A stretch of 64,000 nucleotides of DNA, taken from positions 69,941,213-70,005,212 of the forward strand of contig NC_092044.1 of assembly GCF_003086295.3 (NCBI RefSeq). Reading direction: 5' to 3'. The notes below the pieces were generated by a model that was not told the origin of the DNA, did not search any database, and saw only the letters and a program-made list of their open reading frames with translations. Positions 33,405 to 45,802 of the stretch are shown here, one piece after another (position 1 is the stretch's first letter; every line of letters begins with the position of its first letter). The stretch comes from Arachis hypogaea (taxonomy: Eukaryota > Streptophyta > Magnoliopsida > Fabales > Fabaceae). The translations under genes and the position numbers were made by a program.

Positions 33405-34720
33405 CTAATCCTGAGGATCAGGGAGAGGTACACCGGTAGGCTCTGGTATCAGCTGAGGGTCCGGCTGGGGCTGAGTCTCTTGAATTTGAGGCAGTGCCTC
33501 CATGTGAATTGGCACCTCCTCATGGATATCCTCATCATGCAATTCCTCGTGTGCCTCTGCATAAGTATCGGTGTCTGAACCGGAGGACTCTGGTAGCGGC
33601 GGTAACTCAAAACCCTGGGCCACAAACATCTGGTTGATCTGGTCCAGGCGACGCATAAGCTGGCGCTTGGTGCGCCCCATGAACCGGAAAAGACGCTGAA
33701 CCATGAAGTGCAGTGGCTGAGGTGCTGATGGTGGTGGCAGTGGAACTGCTGATGAAGAGGGTCTAGCTCCCTTAACTGCTACTGTAGCCCGAGATCGGCG
33801 CCGGGAGGGAGGCTTGTCGTTCACCTAGGACCCCCATGGAATGGTCACCTCCTCCTTCTCTGGTAGGGGTGGGGGTGGTGACACGTCCTCCGGTAGCCAC
33901 TGGACACCGGTCCGTTGAACCATCTGTGTGACAAGGATGGGAAATGGAAAGGATCCTTTGGCGTGGGCTCGCCACATGAACTGCCTGATCAGCCGGGGGA
34001 AATAGACCTCATTCCCCTCTAGCACACAGCTGATCAAGATCAACATAGCAACGGGATCTCCGAGAAGTGAGTAGTCGGCATGAGGTAGTGGGCAAAAATC
34101 TGCTGCCAAGTCTTGGCCTCTTTGTTCAGATAGGTAAAGCATATCCCCTTGGGTGCCTTGTTGTCCGCATCCATAACCCAGGGAGCCTCCGGGGTAGCTA
34201 CCATTGCCCTCAAAGCATCAAAATCGAAGGTCATGCAGTAGAGCTCCACCTCGGCCTGCTCAAAGGCATCGGTATCACTTGCCTTGGGCCTACAAGTAAG
34301 AGCATCCTCAAGGGCTTGCTCAGTAATGGGCACTTGAATTCCTCTAACAAGTACCGAGTCAAGAGTGTGGCAGAAGAAGTTGCAATAGAATTCTTGCACC
34401 CATGACTGGTTCACTCGGCTGAGCTCCCTATCCACAAAGTCCAAACCCATTCTCTCAATGCGGTGGTTGATGGTTTGTCTCAAATCGGATGGGATAGCCA
34501 ACTTCTTTTCAATGTTCAAATTTTTCTTGTTGTAGTTCGGGAACCGTAGTTCACAGTAGAGATTAGGGAACTTGACTGTGTCCGAAGCAGGCAGTGATTG
34601 ATTTGCCCTTTCCTTATCATTAATTGGATTTTTAGAATAATCCACATAAGGAGAGAAGGTAGAATCTGGGGTCTTCTTCCTCTTTTTAGAAGTGGCTTTG
34701 CCTTTTCCCTTATCTGACAT
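33405..34720 (-). pseudogene. TE-7 second ORF (putative plant transposon protein), broken
   Basis: The ATG at 34720 starts MSDKGKGKATSKKRKK, a basic N-terminus. The domain reads FPNLYCELRFPNY, GLDFVDRELSRVNQSW, VQEFYCNFF and VLVRGIQVPITEQALEDAL. The frame shifts near 34055 into VAMLILISCVLEGNEVYFPR and MWRAHAKGSFPFPILV. A TAG at 33825-33827 precedes the C-terminal part (basic helix MVQRLFRFMGRTKRQLMRRL, then an acidic Pro-rich tail). It is a homologue of the TE-8 ORF at 40353-41694. Function unknown. Confidence 0.78.
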
Positions 34721-35881
34721 CTTGAAAAACAGAATAGAATAAAATATAAGCAATTAAGCAGGTAGCATGAAGCAAGGAAAAAACATGCTTAGGATGCAAG
34801 GTAAATGGCAAGTAATCATGTTGTGAACCAAAATTGAAAACTCGGAATGCAAGTAAGCACAGAAAACAGAAGCATAATCAAAGAATTCAATGTTTCAAGC
34901 AATGTGGCACAAGTCTTTAGAGATTAGGCATATTTGTCATCATACCTTAAAAGAATGGTTAAAAAGTTAGGTGAGATGGGAGATGAAGTTAGTGGGTTAA
35001 CGGAGTTAGTGAGTTGGAGAAATGAAGTTGAAGATCAGTTGTATGATGGGAAAGAGCCTAATGAAAAGAAATTTGCAAATTGTGCACAATGCTCATATTC
35101 ACAAACATGAAAATATGGAAGTGCCAAAAAGAGACTTGCAGTGTGTCACACAATAAAGTGCAATTGTGTAACTTATGAAGAGTTGAAAATGATGTGAGTA
35201 AAAAGAAGTTACACAATCAAAACATGCCAGCTATTGTGAGAAAATGAGCATTATGTAATGATAACGGGAACCAAAAATAAGAGTGGAAATGCTGGCCCAA
35301 AAATCCCGGGCATTGAACTTGGGGCGAGTTAGGAAAAGGTTCAGCTATAAGTGCCAAGTTCAATCCCTTGAGCAAGAATTAGAGTTAAAATAATTTGGGA
35401 AAAATTGGGCAGCATTCCGGCTATAATATGGACATTCCCGGATAGCCAAATAGACAAGAAATGATTCCAAAACACCAGTCAAGAATTAATCACAGAATCA
35501 AGCAAGCATGGCAGCAGAATAGGAGTACATCATAGCAAAACATAGTCAAACCAATCAGCAGCAAGCAATATGTACACAAGCAGGTAAACAATTATGGTGC
35601 AATTATCAGGCCTAAAATCCTCTATCCAGAACCTAGCTACCTAACAGCAGATATCTCTATCTATCCTAACATGCAAAAATCAAATACTAAATAACTAAAA
35701 CTAGAAGTATTCTACTGGAAAAGTAAAATGAAAGAAGTAGACTGGGGGCAGAGGAGTAACCTGGGAGCAGACTAGGGATGGAAGGAAATGGGTGGTGGGA
35801 TAGGCAGTAAGGATGAGCCGGGTCAGAAATAGAGTTGCCGCCTCAGATGGTGGCAGCGGTGAACCTATGGCGGCGCTCAGT
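34721..35881 (-). other. TE-7 region upstream of the second ORF
   Basis: No gene. Homologous to 41700-42590 of TE-8, then joined directly to the LTR at 35882. The bases next to the LTR (ATGGCGGCGCTCAG) are not a PBS, although CGGCGC is shared with one. The gag-like ORF and leader that TE-8 has here are missing. Confidence 0.7.
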
Positions 35882-37062
35882 TGATAAGAGGATTTTTGAC
35901 GGTTTAGAATTTCACCAATGAAGTCTCGTTGTAAAGTATAGTCTCTAAACCAACAAAAATCCTTTCATACAAAAATTTGTTTGTCACAAGTACAAACCCC
36001 TAAAATCTATAAACCGAAGTATTTAAACCTCGGGTCGCTCTCAAAGGACTTGCAGGATAGTGTTCTTGTTATTGGTTACGGACTTGTTTATTTTTGGGGT
36101 TTTAGGTGAGAAACATGAATAGTAAATGGTAATGAAATCCTAATAACAAAATTGTCTTGGCAAGGTTTGATGGTCAAGGACCTCTATCATTATCACTAGC
36201 CACAATTAAGATAGTTGCAAGGATCAATCCCACTAAGTCATCCTCTAACAAGTAGCAAAGGAAAGTCAAGTGAGTTGTATCGATCCAAGTCCATAAATCC
36301 TAGTTTCCACTAATTGAATTAATGAAAGCTAGAGTCAATGGCTATCAACTATCAATCACTTGGACATTAGTAACTCAAGAAATCCTAAGTTACCTTCCTA
36401 AGCCAAGAACATAAAATTCTACTCTAAAATCCATCCAAGCATTTCATCAAACACTTGGAGGGTAATGAAAGAAAGCATTTTTATTTGCAAGAATAAAAGG
36501 GATTAACAACTAACAATTGCAAAGAATTAACAAAACAACAATCAACAACATCACAATCACATGAATTACCTCAAATTGCATTATTAAAAGAAAACAAAAG
36601 AACAAGAGTATCTCAATTACAAAACCTAGAAACAAAATAAGAGAAATTACAACAAGAAAATAGGGATAGAAAGAAGAACCAAAGTGTAGCAATCACCAAT
36701 TGAAGGTAGAAGTAGAAGGAGACTTGAATTAAACCTAGAACTATGATATTCTAATCTAACCCTAATTCCTAATCCTAGAGAGAAGTGAGAGCTTCTCTCT
36801 CTAAAACTAACTAATCCTAATCCTAATGAGTGTGTAAGATACAATGAATGAAAAGATGCCTTCCCCTTCAATCCTTGGTCCGCTTAATCCTTCTCTAACA
36901 GAATTCCAGTGCCAAAATGGGTCCAGAAACCCTCCAAAATCGCCAGGTCTGAGTTGCTTTAATGAAATCACGTGCGGACTGCGACGCGTGCACGCACGGT
37001 ACGTGTACGCGTCCGTGGACGATTACTCAATGTGCGCGGAAGTGCCTTGTGCGTGTGCACTT
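35882..37062 (-). repeat. TE-7 second LTR, first part
   Basis: Matches 30159-31300 of the left LTR, then is interrupted by TE-8 in the palindrome array after GCGTGTGCACTT. Confidence 0.9.
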
Positions 37063-38554
37063 TGATGATTGGACTTTTGACGGTTTAGAATTTCACTAAT
37101 GAAATCTCGTTGTAAAGTATAGTCTCTAAACCAATCACTAATCCTTTCATACAAAAGATTGTTTGTCACAAGTAACAAACCCCTAAATTTATAAACCGAA
37201 GTATTCGAACCTCGGGTCGTTCTCCCTAGGAATTACAATGAAGTGTCTTGTTATTGGGTTGAGTTATTTTGGGGTTTTGATATGAAGCATGAAAGATAAA
37301 TGGCAATGAAAGTAAACTAATCAACTATAAAAGACTCTTGGCAAGGTATGAGAACTAGAAGTCCTATCCTAGTTATCCTTCTCAATTGTGGTGAGAATTG
37401 TTCATTGCTACCACTTAGTTAACCTCTGACCATGAAGGAAAGTCAAGTGGATGAATTAATTTGATTCCTCAAGCCCTAATCAACTCCTAAAGGAGAGACT
37501 AGCTTTAGAGGCATTCAAATCAATTAGCAACTTCTAATTGTCAACCAACAAAGGCGTTAGATAACTCAAGAGTCACTAATTACTCAACCAAAGCCAAGAG
37601 AAACAAAACCTACACTAAAATCCAACCAAGCATTTCATCAAACACTTGGAAGGCATAAAAGAAAAGCATAGTAAATTCATAACAAGAATAGAATCTAACA
37701 ACAATTATTGCAAAGAATTAATTAACAACAATCAAGGAAATCACAATTATCATGAATTACCTCAAATTGCATTATTGAAAGAAAACCAAGGAACAACAAT
37801 CTATCCAAAATAAAATGAAGAATTACAATTATTAAAGCACATAACTAGAACGAGAGAGATGAGAAGATTAAGAATTGATCAAGGAAAATTGAATCAAAGC
37901 ATGAATTAAACCTAGATCTAAGAAGAGAGATTAACCTAAACCTAATCCTAATTCTAGAGAGAAGTGAGAGCTTCTCTCTCTAGAAACTAACTCTAGACTA
38001 ATCCTAGTGAGTGTGTATTATTGCCTAATTGATTCCTCCTCCCTTTTCCCCTTAATCCTTCATCCTTATATTCCTCTTTTTTAGCATTTGGCGCCAAAAA
38101 TGGGTTCAGAAACCCCCCTCAAATCGCTAGGCACGTGTTGCATTAGTGAGGTCATGTGCCATCATCGGCGCGTGCGCGCACGGTACGCGTGCGCGTCCTT
38201 GGCCTGTTTCGCAATGTGCGCGCGAGCGCCTTGTACGCGTGCACGTGCGTGACTGACTTTGCTTCTTTGACTTTTTATGCTTCTATCCACTTGTATGCTT
38301 CCTTCCTTGCTTCCTTTGATCCATGCCTAGCCTATTTCAATCCTGGAATTACTAGCAAACACATCAAGGCATCTTGTGGAATCAAAGAGAAACTAGAATT
38401 CATCAAAATAAGGCTTAAAAAGCATGTTTTTACACTTAAGCACAAATATGGGAGAGATAACAAAACCATGCTAATTCCTAGGCTAAATGTGACAAAAGGT
38501 TATCAAATTACTCTAAATTCAATACAAAACAAACCGTCAAATTGGGGTTTGTCA
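37063..38554 (-). repeat. TE-8 3' LTR (1492 bp)
   Basis: Starts TGATGATTGGACTTTTGACG and ends GGGGTTTGTCA. TATA-like box GGAATATAAGG on the minus strand at 38065-38075. Palindrome array at 38160-38255. Confidence 0.93.
38160..38255. repeat. Palindrome array in TE-8 LTR
   Basis: CpG-rich units such as GTGCGCGCAC (38172-38181, perfect) and GTACGCGTGCGCGT, about 85-190 bp upstream of the TATA-like box. The other LTR has the same array at 47030-47125. Confidence 0.82.
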
Positions 38555-38573
38555 ACCTCCCCACACTTAAACC

Positions 38574-38593
38574 TTAGCATGTCTTCATGCTAA
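38574..38593 (-). other. Hairpin next to the polypurine tract, TE-8
   Basis: Arms TTAGCAT and ATGCTAA around loop GTCTTC, 19 nt from the LTR edge. Confidence 0.86.
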
Positions 38594-40352
38594 ATTAGGA
38601 AGGAACTAAGGGGTATGACATTTATTGAATACAACTAAACTATATGAATCCTATCTAAATGCAATTATCTAAGCAAATGGAAATGCTTAGATCAAACAAA
38701 TCAATTCCCAAGAGATATGTATAGGCGCAAGAGCTAGGCAATAAGAATTAAGTTCAAACCACAATTGTGTTGAATTATCAAAAGGAGTTCAAACTTGCAA
38801 GAACATGGGTAATATAGGTGAACACATGTGATTGGACTTTTGAACCCTCACCGGATGTGTATCCGCTCTATTCACTCAAGTGTTTAAGGGTTAATTCACT
38901 CAATTCTCTTCTAATCATGTTTCTCAAAATTTGATTTTCTTCTAACAATCAACACTTATTCAATGCATGCATACATTCATCTTGAGGTCTTTCATTTAGG
39001 TTGTAATGGGGTTAGGGTTAAGGTGAGATCATTTATGGTTAAGTGGGCTAGGATTTGAATCTTTGATTAGCATATACTTCCCCACCTAACTATATAATGA
39101 CCTATACAAGTTCAAACTATTCTAACTACCCATTCTTCATTTTTTCTCACATACTCATGCATTCTTATTTGATTCACAACACTTATGCATTGATTCCCTT
39201 TTATTGAACTCACTTTGGGGCATTTTGTCCCCTCTTTATTATATATATATATATTTTTTTTATTTTCATCATCAATTTTTTTCTCTTCTTTTTTTTTTCA
39301 TCATTCATTTTTTTTCTTTGTATTTTTTTTCTTTCTTTTTCTTCTTTCAAACTATATACAAGAATATCAATGCATAAGGTCTCTACATTTACTCAATACA
39401 TGAATATGTACCCAATTCCTAAACATGAAAGTGTACTACCCCTTTTATCCCATCCAATGTTCCCAAGTCTCACCAACTTTGAATAATAAACACTCTCACT
39501 AGCCTAGGCTAATCAAGGATCCAAACAGGGACTTTTCATTGGTTTTCTGCCTTGGGCTTGTAATGTGCTAAAATAAGAACAAGTTGGTTAAGCATAGGCT
39601 CAAAATTGGCTAACAATGGAGAATAAAAGGTTGGCTATTTGGGTAAGTGGCTAATGAAGTAATGGCCTCAATCATATAAATGCATAAATACAAGAAATAA
39701 ATGGATATATAGAATCAAGCAAATCAAGGGTCACAATCATAGAAAGAGAGCAAATTCACACAAGAATGGAAAATAAGTGGTTATAAAATGTAACCACATC
39801 AATAGGCTCAAGTCTCACAAGCTTGTGTTCTTAGTTCAACACATGCTTCACAAAGTATGAAATTCAAGCAAGTTTTACCAAAAATTTTCTATCAATCAAT
39901 TGGGTTAATGCTCTATATTTAAACTTCTTGGAAAATTTCAATATTTGACTAAGCATTGTTGTGATTTGCAAAATTCAAAAATTTCCTTAGTTCACCCTTT
40001 CCTTTTTTCAGTTACAACCAATGTATTATGCAAAAAGGGTGACTAAATATTTGCAATTCAAAGTATGATTTCTAATCACAACCACAACTAAAATAAAGAT
40101 AAACAAAAATGTATAGAGAAAGATCCAACTAAAAGTGCGGAATCTATCATCCCAAAACATCTACAAATATCCAAAAGCATCAAAATATCTAAAATCCAAA
40201 GTAAGCAATAAAAGTATCCAAAGCAAACCAGAAATGCATCAAAATATATACAAAGATGTGCAAAATAAGATACTAGGCCGAAAAGTTCACCGGTTCCCAA
40301 ATAATGCTACCGGTGCCCTCCCCACACTTAGAACCAAGCATCGTCCTCGATG
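38594..40352 (-). other. TE-8 3' non-coding region
   Basis: No gene. Same landmarks as TE-7: CGGATGTGTATCCG near 38853, the TTTGGGGCATTTTGTCCCC hairpin (39214-39232), a T/C tract (39235-39350), and the internal polypurine-tract copy CTCCCCACACTTA at 40318-40330, 22 nt after the second-ORF stop. Confidence 0.7.
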
Positions 40353-41694
40353 CTAAACCGGAGAATCAGTGGGAGGTACAACGATAGGCTCTGGCTCCGG
40401 CTGTGGCTGTGGGACCGGCTCCTCATGAGTCCGTGGTGGCTCTGTAGTGGCAGGGGCATCCTGCTGAACTGGTGCCTCCGCATCCTCCTCCTGATGATCC
40501 TGCTCATCGGAGGCCGGAGAGTCGGGAAGCAGAGGTAGCTCAGCACCCAAAGAAATAAGTGCCTGGTCCATCCGGTCTAAACGGCGTCTGACATGGCGTC
40601 TCTCGCGCTCTAAGAACCGGAAAAGACGCTGGACCAGGAGATAGGTCGGCTCAGGTGCTGCTGGTGGATCTTGTGGATGATGAAGGAGATGCGGCAGTAG
40701 AGGATGATGGGGCAGCTGTAGGGGCTGATGGTGAAGGTGTCCCCACGACAGCTCTAGCCCGAGAGCGGCGTCTAGCAGGTGGTCTCTCATGCACCCAACC
40801 ACCCCAGGGGATAGTAACCTCCCTGTCATCAGCATCAGGGGGTGGTGGTCGCACATCATCGTCCAACCATGGGACCTCAGCTAGGGCCGCCATACTCATG
40901 ACCAATGTAGGAAATGGGAGTAGGCCACAAATATGCGCCCGCCACATACACTGTCTGATAAGTCTAGGGAAAGATACATCCTTCCCCTCCATGACACACC
41001 CAATCAGTAGAAGCATCTCCATAGGGATCTCAGAGAAGTGGGTAGTGGGTAGGACATAGCATGCGAATATCATCTGCTAAGTCTTGGCCTCACGAGTCAG
41101 ATGAGTAAAGAGCATCCCTTTCGGCTTGGTGTTGCCCGCATCCATAACCTATGCAGCATCTGGTATCCCAATCACGCGCCTAAGCGCCTCATAGTCAAAG
41201 GTCATGGTATGGATGGCTATCTCTGCCTGCTGATGGGCACACATGTCATCCGGAATGTGTCGGCAATGTAGTGCCTCCCCAATGGCAGTCTCAGTGATCA
41301 TAATCTCTCTACCCCGCACCTGAACCGAATCCAATGTGGGACGGAAGAAGTTGCAGTAGAATTCCTTCACCCATGATATATTGATATCCCCAAAATCTCG
41401 GTAAACAAAGTCGATACCCAACTCAAGGATCCGACCGGTAATGGACCGTCTCACATCATTAGGTAGGAGCAACTTCTTCTCAGTATTCAGCTTTGTTGCT
41501 CGATATCTAGAAAACCGAAGCTCACAGTAGAGATTGGGGAATTTGTCTGGATTGGTAGAAGGCAATTGCTGATTCTCTTTTTCTTCATCATTCAATGGAT
41601 TCTTAGCATAATGCTTGTAGGTGGACGGAATGGAGGGTGTAGAGAGTTTTCTTTTCTTGGAGGCAGTGGTTATGGCTTTTCCTTTGTTCGACAT
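40353..41694 (-). pseudogene. TE-8 second ORF (putative plant transposon protein), broken
   Basis: The ATG at 41694 starts MSNKGKAITTASKKRK. The domain has FPNLYCELRF, GIDFVYRDFGDINISW, VKEFYCNFF and VQVRGREIMITETAIGEAL, parallel to TE-7. Two in-frame stops (about 41149 and 41077) follow, then THFSEIPMEMLLLIGCVMEG and MWRAHICGLLPFPTLV. A frameshift near 40670 leads into the C-terminal basic helix (LVQRLFRFLERERRHVRRRL) and acidic, Gln/Pro-rich tail. The same breaks are not shared with TE-7, so each copy decayed independently. Confidence 0.78.
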
Positions 41695-42889
41695 CCTGAA
41701 AAATATGATTGAATATATAAGACATTTAGCATGTAACAAAGAAGGCATGTTCAGGATACAAATGACAAAAACAATCATGATGTTGCAAGGAATAAGCAGC
41801 AGTGGAAAGGTGAACCAAAAATGCAATCTTACATTAAAGGCAACACTCCCATTCAAAAGGCAATATTATCATCGTATTGTAAAAGAATTGTTAAAGAGGG
41901 TGAAAGGTGAGTGGAAGTTAGATGGTTAAAGAAACTGGTGAGTAAGAAAAGTAGGTTGGTGATATGATGATATTTATGCGCAATTAAAAGAGAAGTTGTG
42001 GTTCATGTTCACAATGATTGTGCAAATCCGGGAAGTCAAAAGGAAATGGGAATTTGCCCAAAACTGAAATAAAGATCAAAATGAAACTAATTTCCTTGAA
42101 AATTGGGCAGCATTCCGGCTTAAAATTGGACGTTCCCGGATAGCAAATTAGCACAATTAGCACAGAAAACAACATCAATTATGCACAGCAGCAAACAAAA
42201 AATACTTAGCAACACATATCGCATGAAATAACAACCCAAAACCAACATACAGTACCCAAGGAAGCAAGCAGCAAATATGCACATACGGAGCAATTATTAG
42301 GCCTAGAATCCTCTATCCAGCCCTAGCTACCTAACCGCAATGATTTCTATCTATCCTACATACAAAGTTCTAAGTCTAACTAACTAACATGCAATTACAG
42401 TAATTAACATAAACGAATAATAAAAAGGAAAAAAAGAAAAAAAATATAACAAAATGGAGCAGGAACTTGGGAGCTAGGAAGAACTGAGAATGGTAAGGGG
42501 GACTAGGATAGGGCAGGGGCAGCAGAGACAGAAATTGGAACTGCCGTGAACGGCGATGGTGAAGACGGCCGGCGCGGTGGTTTGTGCTGAAGAATGAGAA
42601 CCTGAGGGGGAAAGGGTCGGTGATGATGAAAGAGGAGAATGATAGGGGAATGTGCAGGAAGGAAGGAGAGGGAGCGAGCCGCCGGTAGTGATGACGGGGT
42701 GGCGGCGGAGGGGTTGGTCACGGTGGGAAGGGTGAGAGGAGTGAGAGGGAGAGGGAGAGAACGGGTGGTGGTGAGAGTGGAAGGGAAATGATGGTCAAGG
42801 ACGGTGACGGAGGTAGGTCGTGCGGCGGCAGCCAACGCTGCTGCTGCGACGGCAGTTGGGGGAGAGAAGAGGGAGAAGAAGGTGGAGGT
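41695..42889 (-). other. TE-8 region upstream of the second ORF
   Basis: No convincing gene. 42480-42890 is GC-rich with many GGCGG and CGGTGA triplets and resembles captured host or promoter sequence. It adjoins the large palindrome array and may form an internal promoter region for the second ORF. Confidence 0.5.
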
Positions 42890-43710
42890 TGGGGAAAGGT
42901 GCGCGCGACTGCGTAGTGTGCTTCGCGTGCTAGGGTTATCCCAATTTTTGAATCAACGCGCGCACGCACCTTGCGCGTCCGCGTCCATTGAGAAAGCTCG
43001 GGACCTACGCGCGCGCGTACAACGCGCTTAAGCGTGGATGAGTCAAACCAGGAGAGGACGCGTGCGCGTACAGTGTGCGCACGCGTGCATGGAGTTGGGC
43101 TAGAGGCTTAGAATTGGCCCAACTCAGGCCTAACTCTCTGGAGAATGCCCTGGAAGTCGCGCTACCAGACTAGCGCGCACGCGGCATGTACGCGTCCGCG
43201 CGCATTGAGGAAATTGGAGAATTATGCGCGAGCGTGCATTGCGCTCTAGCGTGGTATGGCAGATTAGGTAAATGCGCGTGCGCGTACGTTGCGCGCACGC
43301 GTACATGAGATTGGGCCTGAAGCTTAGAGTGGGCTTGAGGCATGCCCAACTCTCGGGTTAGAAGCCTATATTGGTGGCGGCACGTAGGGAGGCGCGCGCG
43401 TCAAATGTGCGTCCGCGTCGTGTTCAATTTTTGGCATACGGGTGCGCATGCGGCGTGTGCGCGTCCGCGCGAGTTGAGTTGGGCCAAGGGCTTAAGAATG
43501 GCTCAGAGCTGGCCCAACTCTCTGGGGGTTGGCTCAACAATTTGCAGCAGCAAATCGGCGCGCACGCAGGTAGTGCGCGTCCGCGTGGGTTAGGTTGGGC
43601 TTAGGGCACAATGTTTGCCCAAGAGAGGCCCAACTCTCGGGTATGTGGTCGATGTTGAATCCGCGCCGGGGCGCGTGCGCGTACTTTGTGCGCACGCGTC
43701 CACCCCCTTC
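42890..43710. repeat. Large internal palindrome array of TE-8
   Basis: CpG-rich units like GCGCGCACGCACC...GCGCGTCCGCG alternate with GTTGGGC...GCCCAAC inverted pairs (for example near 43097, 43311, 43476 and 43586), with about 110-215 bp between successive pairs. The CpG units are the same type as in the TE-8 LTR. It lies between ORF1 and the second ORF. Confidence 0.8.
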
Positions 43711-44381
43711 TCTTTTTTTTTTTTCAGAAAAATTATGCTGGGTGTTCCCCATAGTGTTCACAACTCTTATTCACTCAACCATCATACAATTCACAAAAAA
43801 TGCAATTTTGATATTATTCATCTACTACTAAACACAACATGCATGTGACTAAGCTAACAATTAAGTTGTACAAACAAATTTGTATGAAACATCTACCTAC
43901 AACGGTAACTCAAATCGCTTATTGAGCAAATTTAAAAGAGAGTGGAAAGAGTTTACCATGGTGGGGTGTCTCCCACCTAGCACTTTTAGTTTAAGTCCTT
44001 AAGATGGACATTTTGAGATGCTTGTCGTCATGGTGGCTTATGTTTGTACTCATCCTTGAATCTCCAAGGATCTTTGCTCCTCAATTGGTTGACAGAATTT
44101 CCAACCATTTTTATTAAGCTTGGGCAAAATTCCACCCAAGATATGAGTCCCCATAGTTGGTCTTCACATAGCGAACCGGGATCCCATATCTTGTTTTCGC
44201 ACCCATCCATTAGTTGAGTTTCATGATTTTGTCAGATGAGTGGTTGACATAAGGGTGATTGACACATGGAATTCTCTTTATTCCGCCAATGCTTCCTTCT
44301 AGATCCATACAAAGTGATTCTTGTCCCAACATCATCCCTATACCTTAAAGCTTTGACCTTGATAAGCTTAACACCAACTTT
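43711..44381 (-). other. TE-8 region after ORF1
   Basis: No gene. Holds the post-gag hairpin (43960-43977) and the AAGTCCTTAAGATGGAC block shared with TE-4. Confidence 0.65.
43960..43977 (-). other. Post-gag hairpin, TE-8
   Basis: In element sense GGTGGGAGACACCCCACC: six-base arms GGTGGG and CCCACC, loop AGACAC. It aligns with the TE-6 hairpin, where both outer base pairs are exchanged. Confidence 0.85.
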
Positions 44382-45802
44382 TCAGCCACTACACAACTCA
44401 TTCTTACTTTTAATTCCACAAAGAGTTCTAAGTTGACCATCATTTTCAATCAAACCATATTCAAGTGAGAAATCAAAGCTTAGGGATAGAAATTTTACCC
44501 ACTTAAATGTTGTATTGGATGGTAACTTGGGAAGGGAGGCTTCCCCACACTTAGACAATGCAAGGTCCACTTCCTTGTGCTCTTCTTTGGTTGTTTCCAC
44601 CTCTTCGCAAGCTTCTTCAATTTCGACCTTTTCCCCTTTTCCACTTGGCTTGGTGTTGTCTTCAAGAACTTCGGTTTCTTGCCCAGTGGGAGGTGATTCA
44701 ATTTTGGATATCAATTCATTGATGAGTAAATCCATGTCTTGATCAACCTCTTCATATTCTTCAATTTCAATATACACCATGCCATTTTCATTTTCCTTGG
44801 GAGGTTGTGCACACTCTTTTGTGACTTCAACTTTATGTCCAATGGGAGAGGATTCCATTGTAGAGAGAAATTCATCCATGATTGAATCCATCTCTTGATA
44901 AGCCTCTTCCAAGTCTTCAACGATGATATGCCTTGGAGGTTGCGCACCCTCTTCAACATCAATATCAAGCTTCTTGAAAGAGGGCTCCATGATGCTACAT
45001 TCCCATGGACTTTCAACATCTCCTAAATCTTCAACCATTTCTTCCCGTTCTTCAATAACTATAGGCTCCTCCAATTGCTCTAATACAAAATAGCCTCCCT
45101 AATTTTCCACCGGGTTTTCCAATCTCTCCTTCATGCTATGATCTTCAATGGATTCTTCACATGTGGCCACGGAAGCACCTTGAGTGTTCAAAAATTTGTA
45201 GGATAAGGTGGACACTACCTTGGTCAAGTTAGTCACAAACTCTAGGGTGTTCCTTTGCATATCCGCTTGTCCTTGAAGTAGCAATGTGAGAGAGTCATCT
45301 ATGGGGCTTGGGGTGGATAAGAGGGTTCATTATTTTGGAGAGAGGGTTTATAGTAGGAAGGTGGTTCTTCTTGGTAAGGGTATGGAGATGGTGTGCATTG
45401 AGGTGGTTCTTGAGAGTAATTGTGTTGGAATGGTGGTGGTTCCATGTATGGTTCATATGGCTCATAAGGTGGTGGGTATGGTGGATAAGGATTGGGGTCA
45501 TATGGAGGGTTTTGGTGATATGGGGCTTGTGAGTATGGTTGAGCATCATGTTGAGGATGAGATTCATAGGTATATGGTGGTGGTTGATTGTCATAAAAGG
45601 AGTCACCATAACCATTGAATTGACATGCATTAGGATGAGAATTATACCTATAAGTGTCCGGAGGTTGATGCCAATGGGAGTGATCAATTCCTTGAGGCTT
45701 CTCCCATCTTGGAGTGTTCCATCCTTGGTACATGTTAGCATTGAAGTTCACATTCCCTACAACACAATTAGAGCCAAACTCATAGCCAAAGTGAGAACTC
45801 AT
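44382..45802 (-). pseudogene. TE-8 gag-like ORF1, one frameshift and one stop
   Basis: The ATG at 45802 starts MSSHFGYEFG. The N-terminal part has an aromatic YQGWNTPRWEKPQGIDHSHW motif and a Pro/Tyr-rich stretch (YDPNPYPPYPPPYEPYEPY). The frame shifts near 45300 into LLQGQADMQRNTLEFVTNL. A TAG lies at 45099-45101. The C-terminal part is very acidic with repeated EEYEEVDQDMD-like motifs and ends with the FKWVKFLSLSF...QLRTLCG block shared with TE-4. It sits where gag should be but has no knuckle or recognisable capsid motif. Not a family I can name. Confidence 0.68.

Noticed and set aside
42503..42835. Pro/Ser-rich minus-strand ORF in TE-8
   Set aside because: Low-complexity coding potential in a GC-rich segment, no conserved counterpart in TE-7; may be captured sequence but not supportable as a gene.
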